NCBI GenBank assembly: GCA_025455005.1
Contig: JALONH010000008.1
Location: 1-64,000, forward strand
Direction: 5' to 3'
Length of the DNA: 64,000 nucleotides
DNA from: Cytophagaceae bacterium
GTDB lineage: Bacteria; Bacteroidota; Bacteroidia; Cytophagales; Cytophagaceae
A program made the position numbers and the translations under genes. Positions 26,864 through 35,884 of the stretch are shown in pieces; the stretch's first letter is position 1; each line of letters begins with the position of its first letter. The notes beneath the pieces were generated by a model that made no database searches, had not been told where the DNA came from, and saw nothing but the letters and a program-made list of their open reading frames with translations.

Positions 26864-29312
26864 CGATTATACATCTGGTTTTTTTATGATCCGGTAAGGC
26901 TAATACAGCTTCTACAATGGATTGGATTTTCTGTTTATATCCTTGTAACCCTTTCAGGTCTTTTTCCAATTTAATAAAGATTTCGAAATGATAATAATTT
27001 CTTAGTTTTTCAATAAAGGCCGGGTGAGCCGATAGTACTCGTTTTGTACCCAAGGCTCGTTGCAATAGATCGGCCATCCTGCGGGCCGCTTGATCGGCTA
27101 CTGTTCGATCTAAATGTAAAACGGACAATTGTATCATTCGAGTATACGGAGGATATCCATATAATTTCCGCTCATGGAATTCTCTTAAATAATAAGCTTC
27201 TGTTTTCGATGCGTCCAGATATTCGAATATAGGATGTTCCGGTCGGTAGGTTTGTATGTAGACTTTACCTAGTCCACTGCGGCGGCCTGCTCGACCACTC
27301 ACCTGTATTAATTGTTGTCGGGCGCGCTCCATTGATCGAAAGTCCGGGTGATACAACATTTTATCAGCATCGTATACAGCTACTACTTCTACGTGTTCAA
27401 AATCGAGTCCTTTGGTCACCATTTGAGTACCCACCAAAATATCAATTTCCTTTTGGGCCATTGCTTGAAAGATCTCACTAAAAGCATTCTTTTTTCTAGT
27501 GGTATCTAAATCCATTCGCACAACGCGTGCTGTAGGTACTACATACTTCAAATCCTCTTCTATGCGTTCTGTTCCTGCACCTACATAATGTAAATGCGTT
27601 GATCCACATGCAGTACACGCTTTAGGCAATTTGGTGTTAAACCCACAGTAATGGCATCGTAATTCGTGTGCAAATTGATGATACGTTAGCGGAACGGAAC
27701 AACTTTTACACTCCGGTATAGCACCACAATCTTCACACTTCAATACCGGTGCAAAACCTCTTCTATTTTGAAATACAATGGATTGTTTTCCTTTTTCTTT
27801 ATTTTGTTGTAACGCCTCCGTCAATACCAATGAAAAGCCATGTTGTATGGATTTTTGTTTCGCTTCTATGCGCATAGGTATTAATTGAATTTCAGGAGGG
27901 GCGATTTGTTCGTGTCGTTGAAGTAAGGTGACATACCCCCATCGACCGGAATAAGCAGCCTCCATCGATTCAACAGAGGGTGTAGCAGAACCTATCAGAG
28001 TTTTTGCGTGGTGCAATTTTGCCAATACGAGAGCTGTATCGCGGGCATGGTATCTCGGTGCCGGGGCATTCTGTTTATATGAAGCCTCGTGCTCTTCGTC
28101 TATAATGATTAATCCTAAATTCTCATACGGTAAAAAAATAGAAGATCGTACGCCTACTACTACATCGATTTTATTTTCTAATAGGGCTTTCCATACATCT
28201 ACTCGTTCATTATCTGAAAACCTGGAATGGTATATTCCCATCCGTTTTCCAAAAACAGATTGTAGTCGGTCAACCATTTGAGTCGTCAGGGCTATTTCCG
28301 GAAGTAAATACAATGCTTGTGAACCACCATCAATCGTTTTTTGAATTAGGTCTATGTACACTTCTGTTTTACCGCTTCCGGTTACGCCATGAAAAACAAC
28401 AGTGTCTTTTTCTGCAAATCCCGTTATAATTTGTTCTAGTGCCTTTTGTTGTTGTGCCGACAAAGGATGTGGCGCCCGTTGGGGAACAGAAGGGGTAAGC
28501 AAATGGCGGTGTACCACTACTTCTCTTTCTTTTAAAATACCCTTTTTAAGAAGTGTTTGTAACGAAGAAGTACTATCAATTAATTCCAAAAAGTATTTTT
28601 TTTCACAACCTTGTTGGTTCAATTCAGGGTGGTGTATTATGGGTACTTCTTGTAAATACCGAAGGATAATTTCTTGTTGTTTAGGTTTTTTTTCTAATTG
28701 CGTTAACAGTTGTTGTATTCCCTTTTGGTCCACGTATGCCTCTGCTAACTGAAGGTATACTATTGATTTCGGTTTATAACGCTCTTTAATTTCTTCGATT
28801 AAAAGTATGGCTTGTTTTTGAATCAGACGTTTAACGGTCGAGTGTATTTTATCGGTTCCTAAAATTTTTGCAATATCCGGTAACGATAGGTCTTTATGAC
28901 GAAGTGCAGCTACAATGGCTCGTTCCTGTTCATTCCAGTCTTCTATACCGGTATCGAGGAGCGGGTGTAATTGAACGATGGATTCTGAACTTATTTTTAA
29001 TCCGGAAGGCAATACGGCTTGTAGTACTTCTCCCATAGTACACATATAATATTGAGCCATCCATTCGATGAGTTGAAGTTGTATCGACGTAATGCTTGGG
29101 TATGGGTCTAATACATCGATTAAGGGTTTGGGAGTATACAGTTGAGGTGCTTCGTTGTGTACGTGTAAAACAACGGCTGTCGTTATTTTTTTCGCTCCAA
29201 AGGGTACTATAACCCGCATACCTCTTTCAATTCCCGGTGGGACATGGTCGGGAATACGGTAGGTAAAAGTTTGCGCTAAGGGCAAGGGCAACAGTACATC
29301 ACAAAAAAGCAT
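26847..29312 (-). CDS. priA: Primosomal protein N' (replication restart helicase PriA)
   Basis: 821 residues, normal length. N-terminal 3'-DNA-binding domain and winged helix, then a superfamily 2 helicase core with Walker A G-V-T-G-S-G-K-T-E and motif II I-I-I-D-E-E-H-E-A-S-Y, interrupted by the zinc-binding insert with C-x2-C / C-x2-C / C-x2-C / C-x2-C pairs (C-E-D-C, C-K-S-C, C-H-Y-C, C-T-A-C), and motif VI Q-V-S-G-R-A-G-R. It loads the replisome at stalled forks. First gene of a three-gene overlapping operon. Confidence 0.96.
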   Translation of the reverse strand: MLFCDVLLPLPLAQTFTYRIPDHVPPGIERGMRVIVPFGAKKITTAVVLHVHNEAPQLYTPKPLIDVLDPYPSITSIQLQLIEWMAQYYMCTMGEVLQAVLPSGLKISSESIVQLHPLLDTGIEDWNEQERAIVAALRHKDLSLPDIAKILGTDKIHSTVKRLIQKQAILLIEEIKERYKPKSIVYLQLAEAYVDQKGIQQLLTQLEKKPKQQEIILRYLQEVPIIHHPELNQQGCEKKYFLELIDSTSSLQTLLKKGILKEREVVVHRHLLTPSVPQRAPHPLSAQQQKALEQIITGFAEKDTVVFHGVTGSGKTEVYIDLIQKTIDGGSQALYLLPEIALTTQMVDRLQSVFGKRMGIYHSRFSDNERVDVWKALLENKIDVVVGVRSSIFLPYENLGLIIIDEEHEASYKQNAPAPRYHARDTALVLAKLHHAKTLIGSATPSVESMEAAYSGRWGYVTLLQRHEQIAPPEIQLIPMRIEAKQKSIQHGFSLVLTEALQQNKEKGKQSIVFQNRRGFAPVLKCEDCGAIPECKSCSVPLTYHQFAHELRCHYCGFNTKLPKACTACGSTHLHYVGAGTERIEEDLKYVVPTARVVRMDLDTTRKKNAFSEIFQAMAQKEIDILVGTQMVTKGLDFEHVEVVAVYDADKMLYHPDFRSMERARQQLIQVSGRAGRRSGLGKVYIQTYRPEHPIFEYLDASKTEAYYLREFHERKLYGYPPYTRMIQLSVLHLDRTVADQAARRMADLLQRALGTKRVLSAHPAFIEKLRNYYHFEIFIKLEKDLKGLQGYKQKIQSIVEAVLALPDHKKTRCIIDVDPL

Positions 29313-29325
29313 CTTGCGTGTTCTA

Positions 29326-29787
29326 TTATTTTATAATTTTTACTTTAGGTAATAAAAGTTTCGCTTCAGCGTAGGTAGCCGCCGACCATTCCGGATGGTC
29401 ACTTAAATCCACTACTTCTAATGAAGGGAGTTTGCCCAATACCGGAGGGACTTTAGCCATATATCGAGTCCCCATTAAATTAATATACCGAAGCTTTGTA
29501 AGTTGTGTTAGTTCCGGTGGTAGTGTAGGAATACGATTAAACGATAAATCTAAACATTCTAAATTTTTAAACTGTACTATTTCCATTGGGAACGTAACGA
29601 GTTTATTCATGCTTAAATCTAAATAACGAACCTTTTCCGGTTCCTTTAATGCCTCAGCTATGCTATAATATACTTTTTGAGCTTGACAAATAGAATCGTT
29701 TATTTGAGCCGACACTGTAACGGCACTTCCCATCAATAGAATGCCGGTAAGCAGTAAGTTTGTAAGAAGAACTTTATAAGATTTCAT
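29326..29787 (-). CDS. Exported leucine-rich repeat protein
   Basis: 153 residues with a signal peptide (1-28, V-S-A-Q). Four leucine-rich repeats of about 23 residues follow: V-R-Y-L-D-L-S-M-N-K-L, L-E-C-L-D-L-S-F-N-R-I, L-R-Y-I-N-L-M-G-T, L-E-V-V-D-L-S. Such short LRR proteins mediate protein binding; the partner is unknown. It sits in a minus-strand series between the GSCFA gene (18 bp upstream) and priA (13 bp downstream), so it may share that transcript. Confidence 0.8.
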   Translation of the reverse strand: MKSYKVLLTNLLLTGILLMGSAVTVSAQINDSICQAQKVYYSIAEALKEPEKVRYLDLSMNKLVTFPMEIVQFKNLECLDLSFNRIPTLPPELTQLTKLRYINLMGTRYMAKVPPVLGKLPSLEVVDLSDHPEWSAATYAEAKLLLPKVKIIK

Positions 29788-29805
29788 ATTATATCTATTG
29801 ATTAA

Positions 29806-30786
29806 TTAATGGTCTATTTTATAGTTTTGGTGCAGTTGGTTTACTTCTTTACTCGTATCCCAATAAGGAAAGCTTCGAAGAGCTTGCGATAAGGTTTGAA
29901 TAAATTGAACATGTGCCGGAGAGGTCGGATGTTTTGGTCGATGTTGTAACTGTTTGTAAAGTATATCCCATTGTTCCATGGCCTCGATTAATTTTGTATC
30001 CATACACCAATTACAAAATTTATTCCAAATATAGGTTATGGCTTCTGTTGAGGGATGCAATAAATCTTCTTTATAAAAACGGTAATCGCGTAAATCATCT
30101 ACTAAACATTCATAAGCGGGGAAGTAATAACAATCCGTATAGTTTTGAGTGATGGCATATACAGCGCTTATCAATTGTGCTTTGCTTACATTGTTGAGCG
30201 GTAAGGTATCCTTGATGTGGCGTACCGGAGATACTGTACATACTATTTTTAGGGAAGGATTTATCTCTTTTAACAACTGATAGATGCCCTGAAAGGAGGC
30301 TTCTATCGTTGAAGATTGCAGTAGTACTTTTTTAAATAAATAACCGGGTTGTTGATGACAATTGTTGACGATACGGTCTGTTCCTTCGAGTTGGTAGGCC
30401 CATGCTGTGCCGTATGTAATACACAATACATCTGCGGTAGTAATAAACGAGTGAACTTGATCCAAACAAGTTTCTATAGACGTGTAAAAGGCAGAAGCTG
30501 TCGGTGCCGAAAAATCGGAGTGAAATTGATAATCATATACTATTCCATCCTTTTCTACAGGAGTAGGATTAAAGTTTAATCGTATAGCCGTTTCCAATAA
30601 ATGGTGAAGGGATATGGGATTAAACGTGGTACCAAAAGGGTTGCTTAGGGTATTTAATTTATAATGACTCAGGCGGGCCCCTATTTCATCTGCAAAGCAG
30701 GAACCTATGGATAAGATGGAACTATCCAACGATAGGGTAAATGGGGCTTTGCCGGGATGTAGCTCGGTTCTGAATCGGATCGACAT
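29806..30786 (-). CDS. GSCFA domain protein
   Basis: 326 residues, beginning R-F-R-T-E-L with the family signature L-S-I-G-S-C-F-A-D-E-I-G near residue 27, then N-P-F-G-T-T-F-N-P and T-V-S-P-V-R-H, D-L-L-H-P-S. GSCFA proteins belong to the SGNH-hydrolase-like superfamily; S29 in G-S-C and a C-terminal D-x-x-H (E-D-L-L-H-P) fit an esterase layout, but no substrate is known. Cytoplasmic. Possibly heads the transcript LRR-priA-lipoprotein-OmpA. Confidence 0.85.
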   Translation of the reverse strand: MSIRFRTELHPGKAPFTLSLDSSILSIGSCFADEIGARLSHYKLNTLSNPFGTTFNPISLHHLLETAIRLNFNPTPVEKDGIVYDYQFHSDFSAPTASAFYTSIETCLDQVHSFITTADVLCITYGTAWAYQLEGTDRIVNNCHQQPGYLFKKVLLQSSTIEASFQGIYQLLKEINPSLKIVCTVSPVRHIKDTLPLNNVSKAQLISAVYAITQNYTDCYYFPAYECLVDDLRDYRFYKEDLLHPSTEAITYIWNKFCNWCMDTKLIEAMEQWDILYKQLQHRPKHPTSPAHVQFIQTLSQALRSFPYWDTSKEVNQLHQNYKIDH

Positions 30787-30846
30787 AGTGTAGTATAAGC
30801 TAGTGAAGTAATATACTAAAAGATATTCTTATGGTCGAGTAGTAGC

Positions 30847-30874
30847 AAAAAAAAAGCCGAGAATAAACTCGGCT
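30847..30874 (-). terminator. Terminator of the rpsF-rpsR-rplI operon
   Basis: AGCCGAG (30855-30861) pairs with CTCGGCT (30868-30874); read on the minus strand the hairpin is followed by a long T run. Confidence 0.9.
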
Positions 30875-30895
30875 CTTTTATATAATTAGTTTCGA

Positions 30896-31339
30896 TTACT
30901 CACCTACTACAGTGAATTTCAATTCTACTTTTACTTCTTTGTGTAGATCTACCAGCGCGGTATGTTCACCTACTTCTTTAACATCTCCTTTGAAGACGAT
31001 GCGTTTACGATCTACTGTGATACCTTTTTTAGAAAGAGCATCGGATACTTGAAGAGAAGTAACTGCGCCAAATATTTTACCGGTTTCACCCACTTTAGCA
31101 GAAATTTCAACACTAACCGCTTTGATTTTTTCAGCGATTTCCAGTGCGTCTTTTTTCAATTTTTCTGCTTTATGTGCTGCTTGTTTGATGTTTTCAGCTA
31201 ACACTTTTTTTGCGGAGGAGGTAGCTACTATAGCTAATCCGCGAGGAATAAGGAAATTGTTTCCATAACCTGGTCTTACATTTACCAAGTCGTTTCTATA
31301 TCCTAATCCTTTAATATCTTCTTTTAAAATAACTTCCAT
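30896..31339 (-). CDS. rplI: 50S ribosomal protein L9
   Basis: 147 residues, normal length. The N-terminal domain M-E-V-I-L-K-E-D-I-K-G-L-G-Y-R-N-D-L-V-N-V with P-G-Y-G-N-N-F-L-I-P-R-G-L-A is the rRNA-binding signature; a connecting helix and C-domain follow. L9 binds 23S rRNA domain V near the L1 stalk. Last gene of the S6-S18-L9 operon. Confidence 0.97.
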   Translation of the reverse strand: MEVILKEDIKGLGYRNDLVNVRPGYGNNFLIPRGLAIVATSSAKKVLAENIKQAAHKAEKLKKDALEIAEKIKAVSVEISAKVGETGKIFGAVTSLQVSDALSKKGITVDRKRIVFKGDVKEVGEHTALVDLHKEVKVELKFTVVGE

Positions 31340-31360
31340 GATTGTACGAATTTAAACGTA

Positions 31361-31612
31361 TTATTTTAATGAATCAGTCACATAAGGTAATAAAGCCAAG
31401 TGACGCGCACGTTTTACTGCTTGAGATACTTTGCGTTGGAATTTCAAGCTAGTTCCGGTTAAACGTCTTGGAAGTATTTTACCTTGCTCGTTTACAAATT
31501 TTAATAAGAAGTTCGCATCTTTATAATCGATATAAGTAATACCCATTTTCTTGAAACGGCAATACTTCTTCTTGTTTTCTACGCGGTTTAATGGTTCGTT
31601 TTGAAGTGTCAT
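31361..31612 (-). CDS. rpsR: 30S ribosomal protein S18
   Basis: 83 residues with [26 protein letters not shown] and [12 protein letters not shown], the S18 hallmarks. It pairs with S6 on the 30S platform. The start codon overlaps the rpsF stop by four bases (ATGA), indicating translational coupling that keeps S6 and S18 stoichiometric. Confidence 0.97.
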   Translation of the reverse strand: MTLQNEPLNRVENKKKYCRFKKMGITYIDYKDANFLLKFVNEQGKILPRRLTGTSLKFQRKVSQAVKRARHLALLPYVTDSLK

Positions 31613-31977
31613 GCTTTTTCCTCCACTTTTTCAGTTGATTTTTTGAATTCGCCTTTTCTACGTTTGTTGTTGTATTCTACTGCATCTTTTTCTAAAGCAG
31701 TAGTCAAGAAACGCATGATTTTTTCATCACGACGGTATTCTGTCTCTAACGTGTTGATTACCGGAGCTTCTGCTTGAAACTCGATTAACACATAGAAACC
31801 GGTGTTTTTGTTTTGGATTGGGTACGCTAATTTACGTAAACCCCAAAGTTCTTCATTGATAATCTTGGCGCCGTTATCCTTCAGCACCTGAACGAACTTT
31901 TGCGCGGTATCCTTCATCTGAACATCAGATAAAACGGGAGTTAAAATGAATACCGTCTCGTAATTGTTAAGAGCCAT
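31609..31977 (-). CDS. rpsF: 30S ribosomal protein S6
   Basis: 122 residues, beginning [12 protein letters not shown], with [10 protein letters not shown] and the [10 protein letters not shown] strand, and an acidic/basic tail. First gene of rpsF-rpsR-rplI, driven by a consensus Bacteroidota promoter 30 bp upstream. Confidence 0.97.
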   Translation of the reverse strand: MALNNYETVFILTPVLSDVQMKDTAQKFVQVLKDNGAKIINEELWGLRKLAYPIQNKNTGFYVLIEFQAEAPVINTLETEYRRDEKIMRFLTTALEKDAVEYNNKRRKGEFKKSTEKVEEKA

Positions 31978-32006
31978 TTGTATTTGGTTTTTAGTTATTT
32001 GGGTTG

Positions 32007-32037
32007 CAAATATAGTGAAAAATTACACCGAACCAAA
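32007..32037 (-). promoter_or_regulatory. Consensus promoter of rpsF
   Basis: On the minus strand TTTG (32037-32034), 19 bases, then TATATTTG (32014-32007). This is a full match to the Bacteroidota TTTG-N19-TAnnTTTG promoter and predicts a start near 32000, leaving a leader of about 25 nt. Confidence 0.85.
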
Positions 32038-32075
32038 GTTCTAATACATAATCTGTTATCGATTATCTATTAAAA

Positions 32076-32104
32076 ATAAAAAAGGGGCTAAAAAGCCCCT
32101 TTTA
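32076..32104. terminator. Terminator of the coiled-coil protein gene
   Basis: GGGGCT (32084-32089) and AGCCCC (32094-32099) with A and T tracts on both sides. Confidence 0.85.
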
Positions 32105-32128
32105 ATGGAAATATTATAGTCTTGTGGG

Positions 32129-33070
32129 TTATTTCACGGTAAAGGAACCGCTACCAATCATTTTACCTTCACAATAAATTTCAATCGTATGTTTACCTAC
32201 TTTCCAAGCACCGTCTTTTTTGTACGTTTGCACCACAGGAGTAAGGTTACCATTATATAACATGCTGTATTTCACAGAGTAGAATAAAGACTTACCGTCC
32301 ACTGTGAACTCACCGCCACCCGTTTGTGGGTTGTTAATGGTAGCGCCATCCGGTTCAATCACTCGAATAAATAACTCCTTCGTGTTTTTCTCTGCTACTT
32401 TGTTTTCTGCTATGGTAAAGCCAATTTTTAATTGATCGATACCTTTGGCTTTAAACTCTAAGCTAACGTTTTCTTTACCTTTGGAAGAAATGGCAACAGC
32501 GTTTACATTTTCAGCTCGTAGTATGGAAGCTATGGCAACTTTTTTCGAAAGATCAGTGTTAGTTTGCGTTAACGTATTAATGTTCTGGTCTTTTTGCAAA
32601 ATAACTTGATTCTTTTCCTCTACTTCTTTTGCCTTTTCTTCTGCTATTTTCTTATACTTTTCAATCTCTAGGTTCGCTTCATCCACTTTTTTCTTAGCGC
32701 CTTCGATTTCATTTTTTATACTATAGTATCTGGATTTCCACGTTTTAGCATCGCTTAGGGCTGCATCACGGACAGACTCCAAACTAGCAATCGCTGCGTT
32801 TAAACTATCTACATTACCATTTAAAGCCGCTATTTGATCTCTGGCAGCCGTTAAATCAGCAATTTGTTTATTTAGTTCCTCTTTTAATCCGGAAATGGAA
32901 TCAATTTGAACTGCAATTTCTTTTTCCTTTTCTTTAATCGTGTTGTTTTGGTCCCAGTTAAAGTACAAAGAACCAATGTTTGTCGCTAGTAGTAAAGAGA
33001 CAAAAGCGATGATGATTCCCTTTTTCCCGCCACCTTTTTTCTCTTCTGTAGTGGTTGTTTTCGTTGCCAT
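32129..33070 (-). CDS. Membrane-anchored coiled-coil protein of unknown function
   Basis: 313 residues. A short basic N-terminus, a single transmembrane helix (about 18-38, G-I-I-I-A-F-V-S-L-L-L), a long coiled coil (about 42-180) rich in Glu, Lys, Ile and Ala heptads, and a globular C-terminal domain (about 190-313, V-S-L-E-F-K-A-K-G-I, G-K-H-T-I-E-I-Y-C-E-G-K-M-I-G). The topology places coil and C-domain outside the cytoplasm. Such proteins are widespread in Bacteroidota without assigned role. Own promoter and terminator make it monocistronic. Confidence 0.65.
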   Translation of the reverse strand: MATKTTTTEEKKGGGKKGIIIAFVSLLLATNIGSLYFNWDQNNTIKEKEKEIAVQIDSISGLKEELNKQIADLTAARDQIAALNGNVDSLNAAIASLESVRDAALSDAKTWKSRYYSIKNEIEGAKKKVDEANLEIEKYKKIAEEKAKEVEEKNQVILQKDQNINTLTQTNTDLSKKVAIASILRAENVNAVAISSKGKENVSLEFKAKGIDQLKIGFTIAENKVAEKNTKELFIRVIEPDGATINNPQTGGGEFTVDGKSLFYSVKYSMLYNGNLTPVVQTYKKDGAWKVGKHTIEIYCEGKMIGSGSFTVK

Positions 33071-33099
33071 GCGTTTTCGTTGTTAAAAAGTTGTTCTTT

Positions 33100-33130
33100 C
33101 AAAAATACCAATTATTTTAAAAATAACAAT
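33100..33130 (-). promoter_or_regulatory. Promoter of the coiled-coil protein gene
   Basis: Minus strand ATTG (33130-33127), 19 bases, then TATTTTTG (33107-33100), close to TTTG-N19-TAnnTTTG. It partly faces the divergent promoter at 33134. Confidence 0.6.
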
Positions 33131-33133
33131 ACT

Positions 33134-33141
33134 TATCTTTG
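33134..33141 (+). promoter_or_regulatory. -7 promoter box of the TPMT-like gene
   Basis: TATCTTTG matches TAnnTTTG. It overlaps the upstream end of the open frame, which supports the downstream ATG at 33205 as the true start. Confidence 0.55.
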
Positions 33142-33204
33142 GTTTCTATAAAAGGGTACTCCCTTTATCCTTTAACTTTAATTCTCCGTCAATATTCCAC
33201 TACA

Positions 33205-33789
33205 ATGAATTCCTTTGATAAAAACTTTTGGTCTTCACGGTACGCAGATCAGGATACCGGTTGGGACCTTGGACACGTTTCCGGACCTATGCAATACCTT
33301 ATGGATACGTTGCAGGATAAACAAACGAAAATCTTGCTTCCCGGAGCCGGAAACAGTTATGAGGCGGAATATTTACATCATAAAGGTTTTACCCATGTCA
33401 CCGTTCTTGATATAGCAAGCGCACCGTTAAAAACAGTACAAGAACGTGTTCCTACCTTTCCTGCACAGTATCTTATAGAACAAGACTTCTTTCAGCACGA
33501 AGGGGAGTATGAAGTTATTTTAGAACAAACGTTCTTTTGCGCACTAGACCCCGTACTTAGACTTTCGTATGTACAACAAATGCATCGACTATTACAACCG
33601 AAAGGGATGTTGGCTGGTGTATTATTTGGTGTCCCGTTAAACAGGGACAAACCTCCCTTTGGTGGATCGCAGGAAGAATACGAAACACTCTTTTCTCCTT
33701 ATTTTGACCTACATACTTTAATTCCTTGTGTCTACTCTGAAAATAGTAGAGCCGGTCGGGAACTCCTTTTTACGTTCTTTAAAAAATAA
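33205..33789 (+). CDS. TPMT-family SAM-dependent methyltransferase
   Basis: 194 residues from ATG 33205. The open frame extends to 33139, but that part overlaps the promoter box. Family features are F-W-S-S-R-Y-A-D-Q-D-T-G-W-D near the start, the SAM-binding L-L-P-G-A-G-N-S-Y-E-A, V-L-D-I-A, and F-F-C-A-L-D-P. Members methylate thiols, thiopurines, selenium or tellurium compounds; the natural substrate here is unknown. Its TAA overlaps the upstream ATG of the kdsA frame (TAATG). Confidence 0.82.
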   Translation: MNSFDKNFWSSRYADQDTGWDLGHVSGPMQYLMDTLQDKQTKILLPGAGNSYEAEYLHHKGFTHVTVLDIASAPLKTVQERVPTFPAQYLIEQDFFQHEGEYEVILEQTFFCALDPVLRLSYVQQMHRLLQPKGMLAGVLFGVPLNRDKPPFGGSQEEYETLFSPYFDLHTLIPCVYSENSRAGRELLFTFFKK

Positions 33790-33824
33790 TGTGCAAATTG
33801 CATCTCCGTTCTATTCGAATAAAT

Positions 33825-34640
33825 ATGTTATCGATATCTATACCTAAACTTCACCATGCGGATTCTTCGCAATTTTTTTTATTGGCAGGGCCTTGTGCTG
33901 TAGAAAGTGAAACCATTTGCTTACAAGTGGCCGAACAATTGGTCGAATTAACAAACAAATGGAAAATTCCTTATGTGTTTAAATCATCTTATCGCAAGGC
34001 AAATCGTACAAAAGCGGATTCGTTTACCGGAATTGGAGATGAAAAAGCATTGGCGATTTTAGCCAAAGTGAGTAAAACGTTTGGAATTCCAACCGTAACG
34101 GATATACATGAGACGCATGAAGCAGCGATGGCAGCTGAATATGTGGATGTATTGCAAATACCGGCATTTTTATGCCGTCAGACAGAGTTATTAGTGGCCG
34201 CTGCAGCAACAGGTAAAGTAGTCAATGTAAAAAAAGGTCAATTTTTATCCGGTCAGTCCATGCAATTTGCAGTAGACAAAGTAAAGGCGGCCGGCAATCC
34301 TAATGTAATCCTAACCGATAGAGGTAATAGTTTTGGTTATAGCGATTTAGTTGTAGATTTTAGAAATATAGTAGAGATGAAAGCTTTTGGTGTGCCGGTG
34401 GTAATGGATTGTACGCATTCCTTACAACAACCTAATCAAGCTTCCGGTGTCACTGGTGGTAAGCCGGCTTTGATTGAAACTATAGCTAAAGCGGCCATCG
34501 CTACCGGAGCAGATGGTTTATTTATTGAGACACATCCGAACCCTTCGGAAGCTAAATCCGATGGTGCGAATATGTTAGCCTTGGATAAAATGGAAGGGTT
34601 ATTAGAAAAATTAGTTCGAGTTCGGGCTTCAATTCTGTAA
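33825..34640 (+). CDS. kdsA: 2-dehydro-3-deoxyphosphooctonate aldolase (KDO-8-phosphate synthase)
   Basis: 271 residues from ATG 33825. An ATG at 33789, overlapping the upstream stop, would add 12 residues not typical of the family. Hallmarks are F-L-L-A-G-P-C-A-V-E-S, K-S-S-Y-R-K-A-N-R-T, T-D-I-H-E and V-M-D-C-T-H-S-L-Q-Q-P. The Cys at 24 in G-P-C indicates the metal-dependent class, as in Aquifex, rather than the metal-free E. coli class. It condenses arabinose-5-phosphate and PEP to KDO-8-P for lipopolysaccharide. Cotranscribed with the TPMT-like gene. Confidence 0.95.
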   Translation: MLSISIPKLHHADSSQFFLLAGPCAVESETICLQVAEQLVELTNKWKIPYVFKSSYRKANRTKADSFTGIGDEKALAILAKVSKTFGIPTVTDIHETHEAAMAAEYVDVLQIPAFLCRQTELLVAAAATGKVVNVKKGQFLSGQSMQFAVDKVKAAGNPNVILTDRGNSFGYSDLVVDFRNIVEMKAFGVPVVMDCTHSLQQPNQASGVTGGKPALIETIAKAAIATGADGLFIETHPNPSEAKSDGANMLALDKMEGLLEKLVRVRASIL

Positions 34641-34642
34641 TC

Positions 34643-35431
34643 TTAATATTTTAACTTAAAGGACTCTTTTACTTGACCTTCTCGTCTGTAAAGTAAACCA
34701 ATTTGCCACAAATCGATACTAACATCGATATCGTTTCGCTTGCATAGTTTTTCCCAAGCTTGTGTCATTTCAGATGACCAGTATATATCATCTACGATTA
34801 AGAGACACGTATCCGACATTCGGTCTAATAGGGTAGAGGCGTAACGTATCGTTGGTTCAAACCGATGGTTGGCGTCCATGTAAGCAGCATCAATTTGGGG
34901 AAGTTGTAGAAGAACATTTTCAAGTGTCGTATCGATATCCCCTTCCACCATTACAATATTTTTAATACCTAATTCTTTCCATAATTCCTTTGCATAACGA
35001 ATTAAACTAGGGTTGGCTTCAAAGGTATAAATGATAGCATCCGGTAGGGTTTGAGCGATGTAAGCAGTGGTTACTCCAAAGCTTGTACCTAATTCAATGA
35101 CTACTTTTGGGTCCCGTTCATGTAAGAGACGACATATAAGTTGTCGCCAAGGTAAATTTTTAATGGACCCTCCGGCTAATTGTTTGATTTTTAAATCTAC
35201 GGCATGATGGGTAGTACCGGCCCCGGGATTTTCATTTGTAATCATATGATTGTCTTCCAACAATTCATAATAGTAATGATCGATGTCCTCATAGGAAGGG
35301 ACACCATGGTTTTGTATTATACGTTTATACAAACCAAATACAAAAGGGGAATGTAACCCATGCTCATTTCCGGCAAAGGTGTAATGTTTCAAGAACTCCC
35401 AAGAGCGGTATAAAAGTTGTTGGATTTTCAA
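34643..35431 (-). CDS. Class I SAM-dependent O-methyltransferase-like protein
   Basis: 262 residues. The Rossmann core starts V-V-I-E-L-G-T-S-F-G-V-T-T-A-Y-I-A near residue 112, followed by I-Y-T-F-E-A-N-P, V-E-G-D-I and A-A-Y-M-D-A-N-H-R and L-I-V-D-D-I-Y-W-S. This is the order of the YrrM/COMT-like O-methyltransferases. N-terminal 90 residues (F-A-G-N-E-H-G-L-H-S-P-F-V-F) are a Bacteroidota-typical extension. Substrate unknown. Overlaps apaG by four bases. Confidence 0.82.
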   Translation of the reverse strand: MKIQQLLYRSWEFLKHYTFAGNEHGLHSPFVFGLYKRIIQNHGVPSYEDIDHYYYELLEDNHMITNENPGAGTTHHAVDLKIKQLAGGSIKNLPWRQLICRLLHERDPKVVIELGTSFGVTTAYIAQTLPDAIIYTFEANPSLIRYAKELWKELGIKNIVMVEGDIDTTLENVLLQLPQIDAAYMDANHRFEPTIRYASTLLDRMSDTCLLIVDDIYWSSEMTQAWEKLCKRNDIDVSIDLWQIGLLYRREGQVKESFKLKY

Positions 35432-35814
35432 TTCAATTTTTGTGGAGCTATTAACAAAAATTCCGGAATTTCTACATAAAACTGTTGACCGGACATAACA
35501 GATTCCATTAAATAGGTGCCCCTCATTTTACCCATTTCTGTTTTTAAATTGGATCCGGAAATATATTCATGTGTATCACCCGGTTCCAGTACTGGTGTTT
35601 GACCTACTACACCTTCTCCTTCTACTTCCCGTTGGATGCCGTTGGAGTCAAAAATATACCAATGTCTTCGTAACAATTGAACAGTCGAATCACTATGGTT
35701 TTCGATGCGTATTTTATAGGTAAATACAAAATGTTGCTGCATAGGACTGGAATATTCTTTTTGATATTCAGCGATTACACTAACGACAACACCATTTGTA
35801 ATTTTAGTAGCCAT
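35428..35814 (-). CDS. apaG: ApaG-domain protein
   Basis: 128 residues, the usual ApaG size. A fibronectin-like beta sandwich with F-V-F-T-Y-K-I-R-I-E-N, L-L-R-R-H-W-Y-I, V-E-G-E-G-V-V-G-Q-T-P-V-L-E-P-G and M-R-G-T-Y is the full family pattern. ApaG is linked to Co2+/Mg2+ homeostasis in enterics but has no proven enzyme activity. Upstream member of a two-gene operon with the methyltransferase. Confidence 0.95.
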   Translation of the reverse strand: MATKITNGVVVSVIAEYQKEYSSPMQQHFVFTYKIRIENHSDSTVQLLRRHWYIFDSNGIQREVEGEGVVGQTPVLEPGDTHEYISGSNLKTEMGKMRGTYLMESVMSGQQFYVEIPEFLLIAPQKLN

Positions 35815-35884
35815 ATATGTTACTATTTACCATCAAATACACTTAAATTTAGCTATAAGTTCGGTAACCTACAACATAAACCCA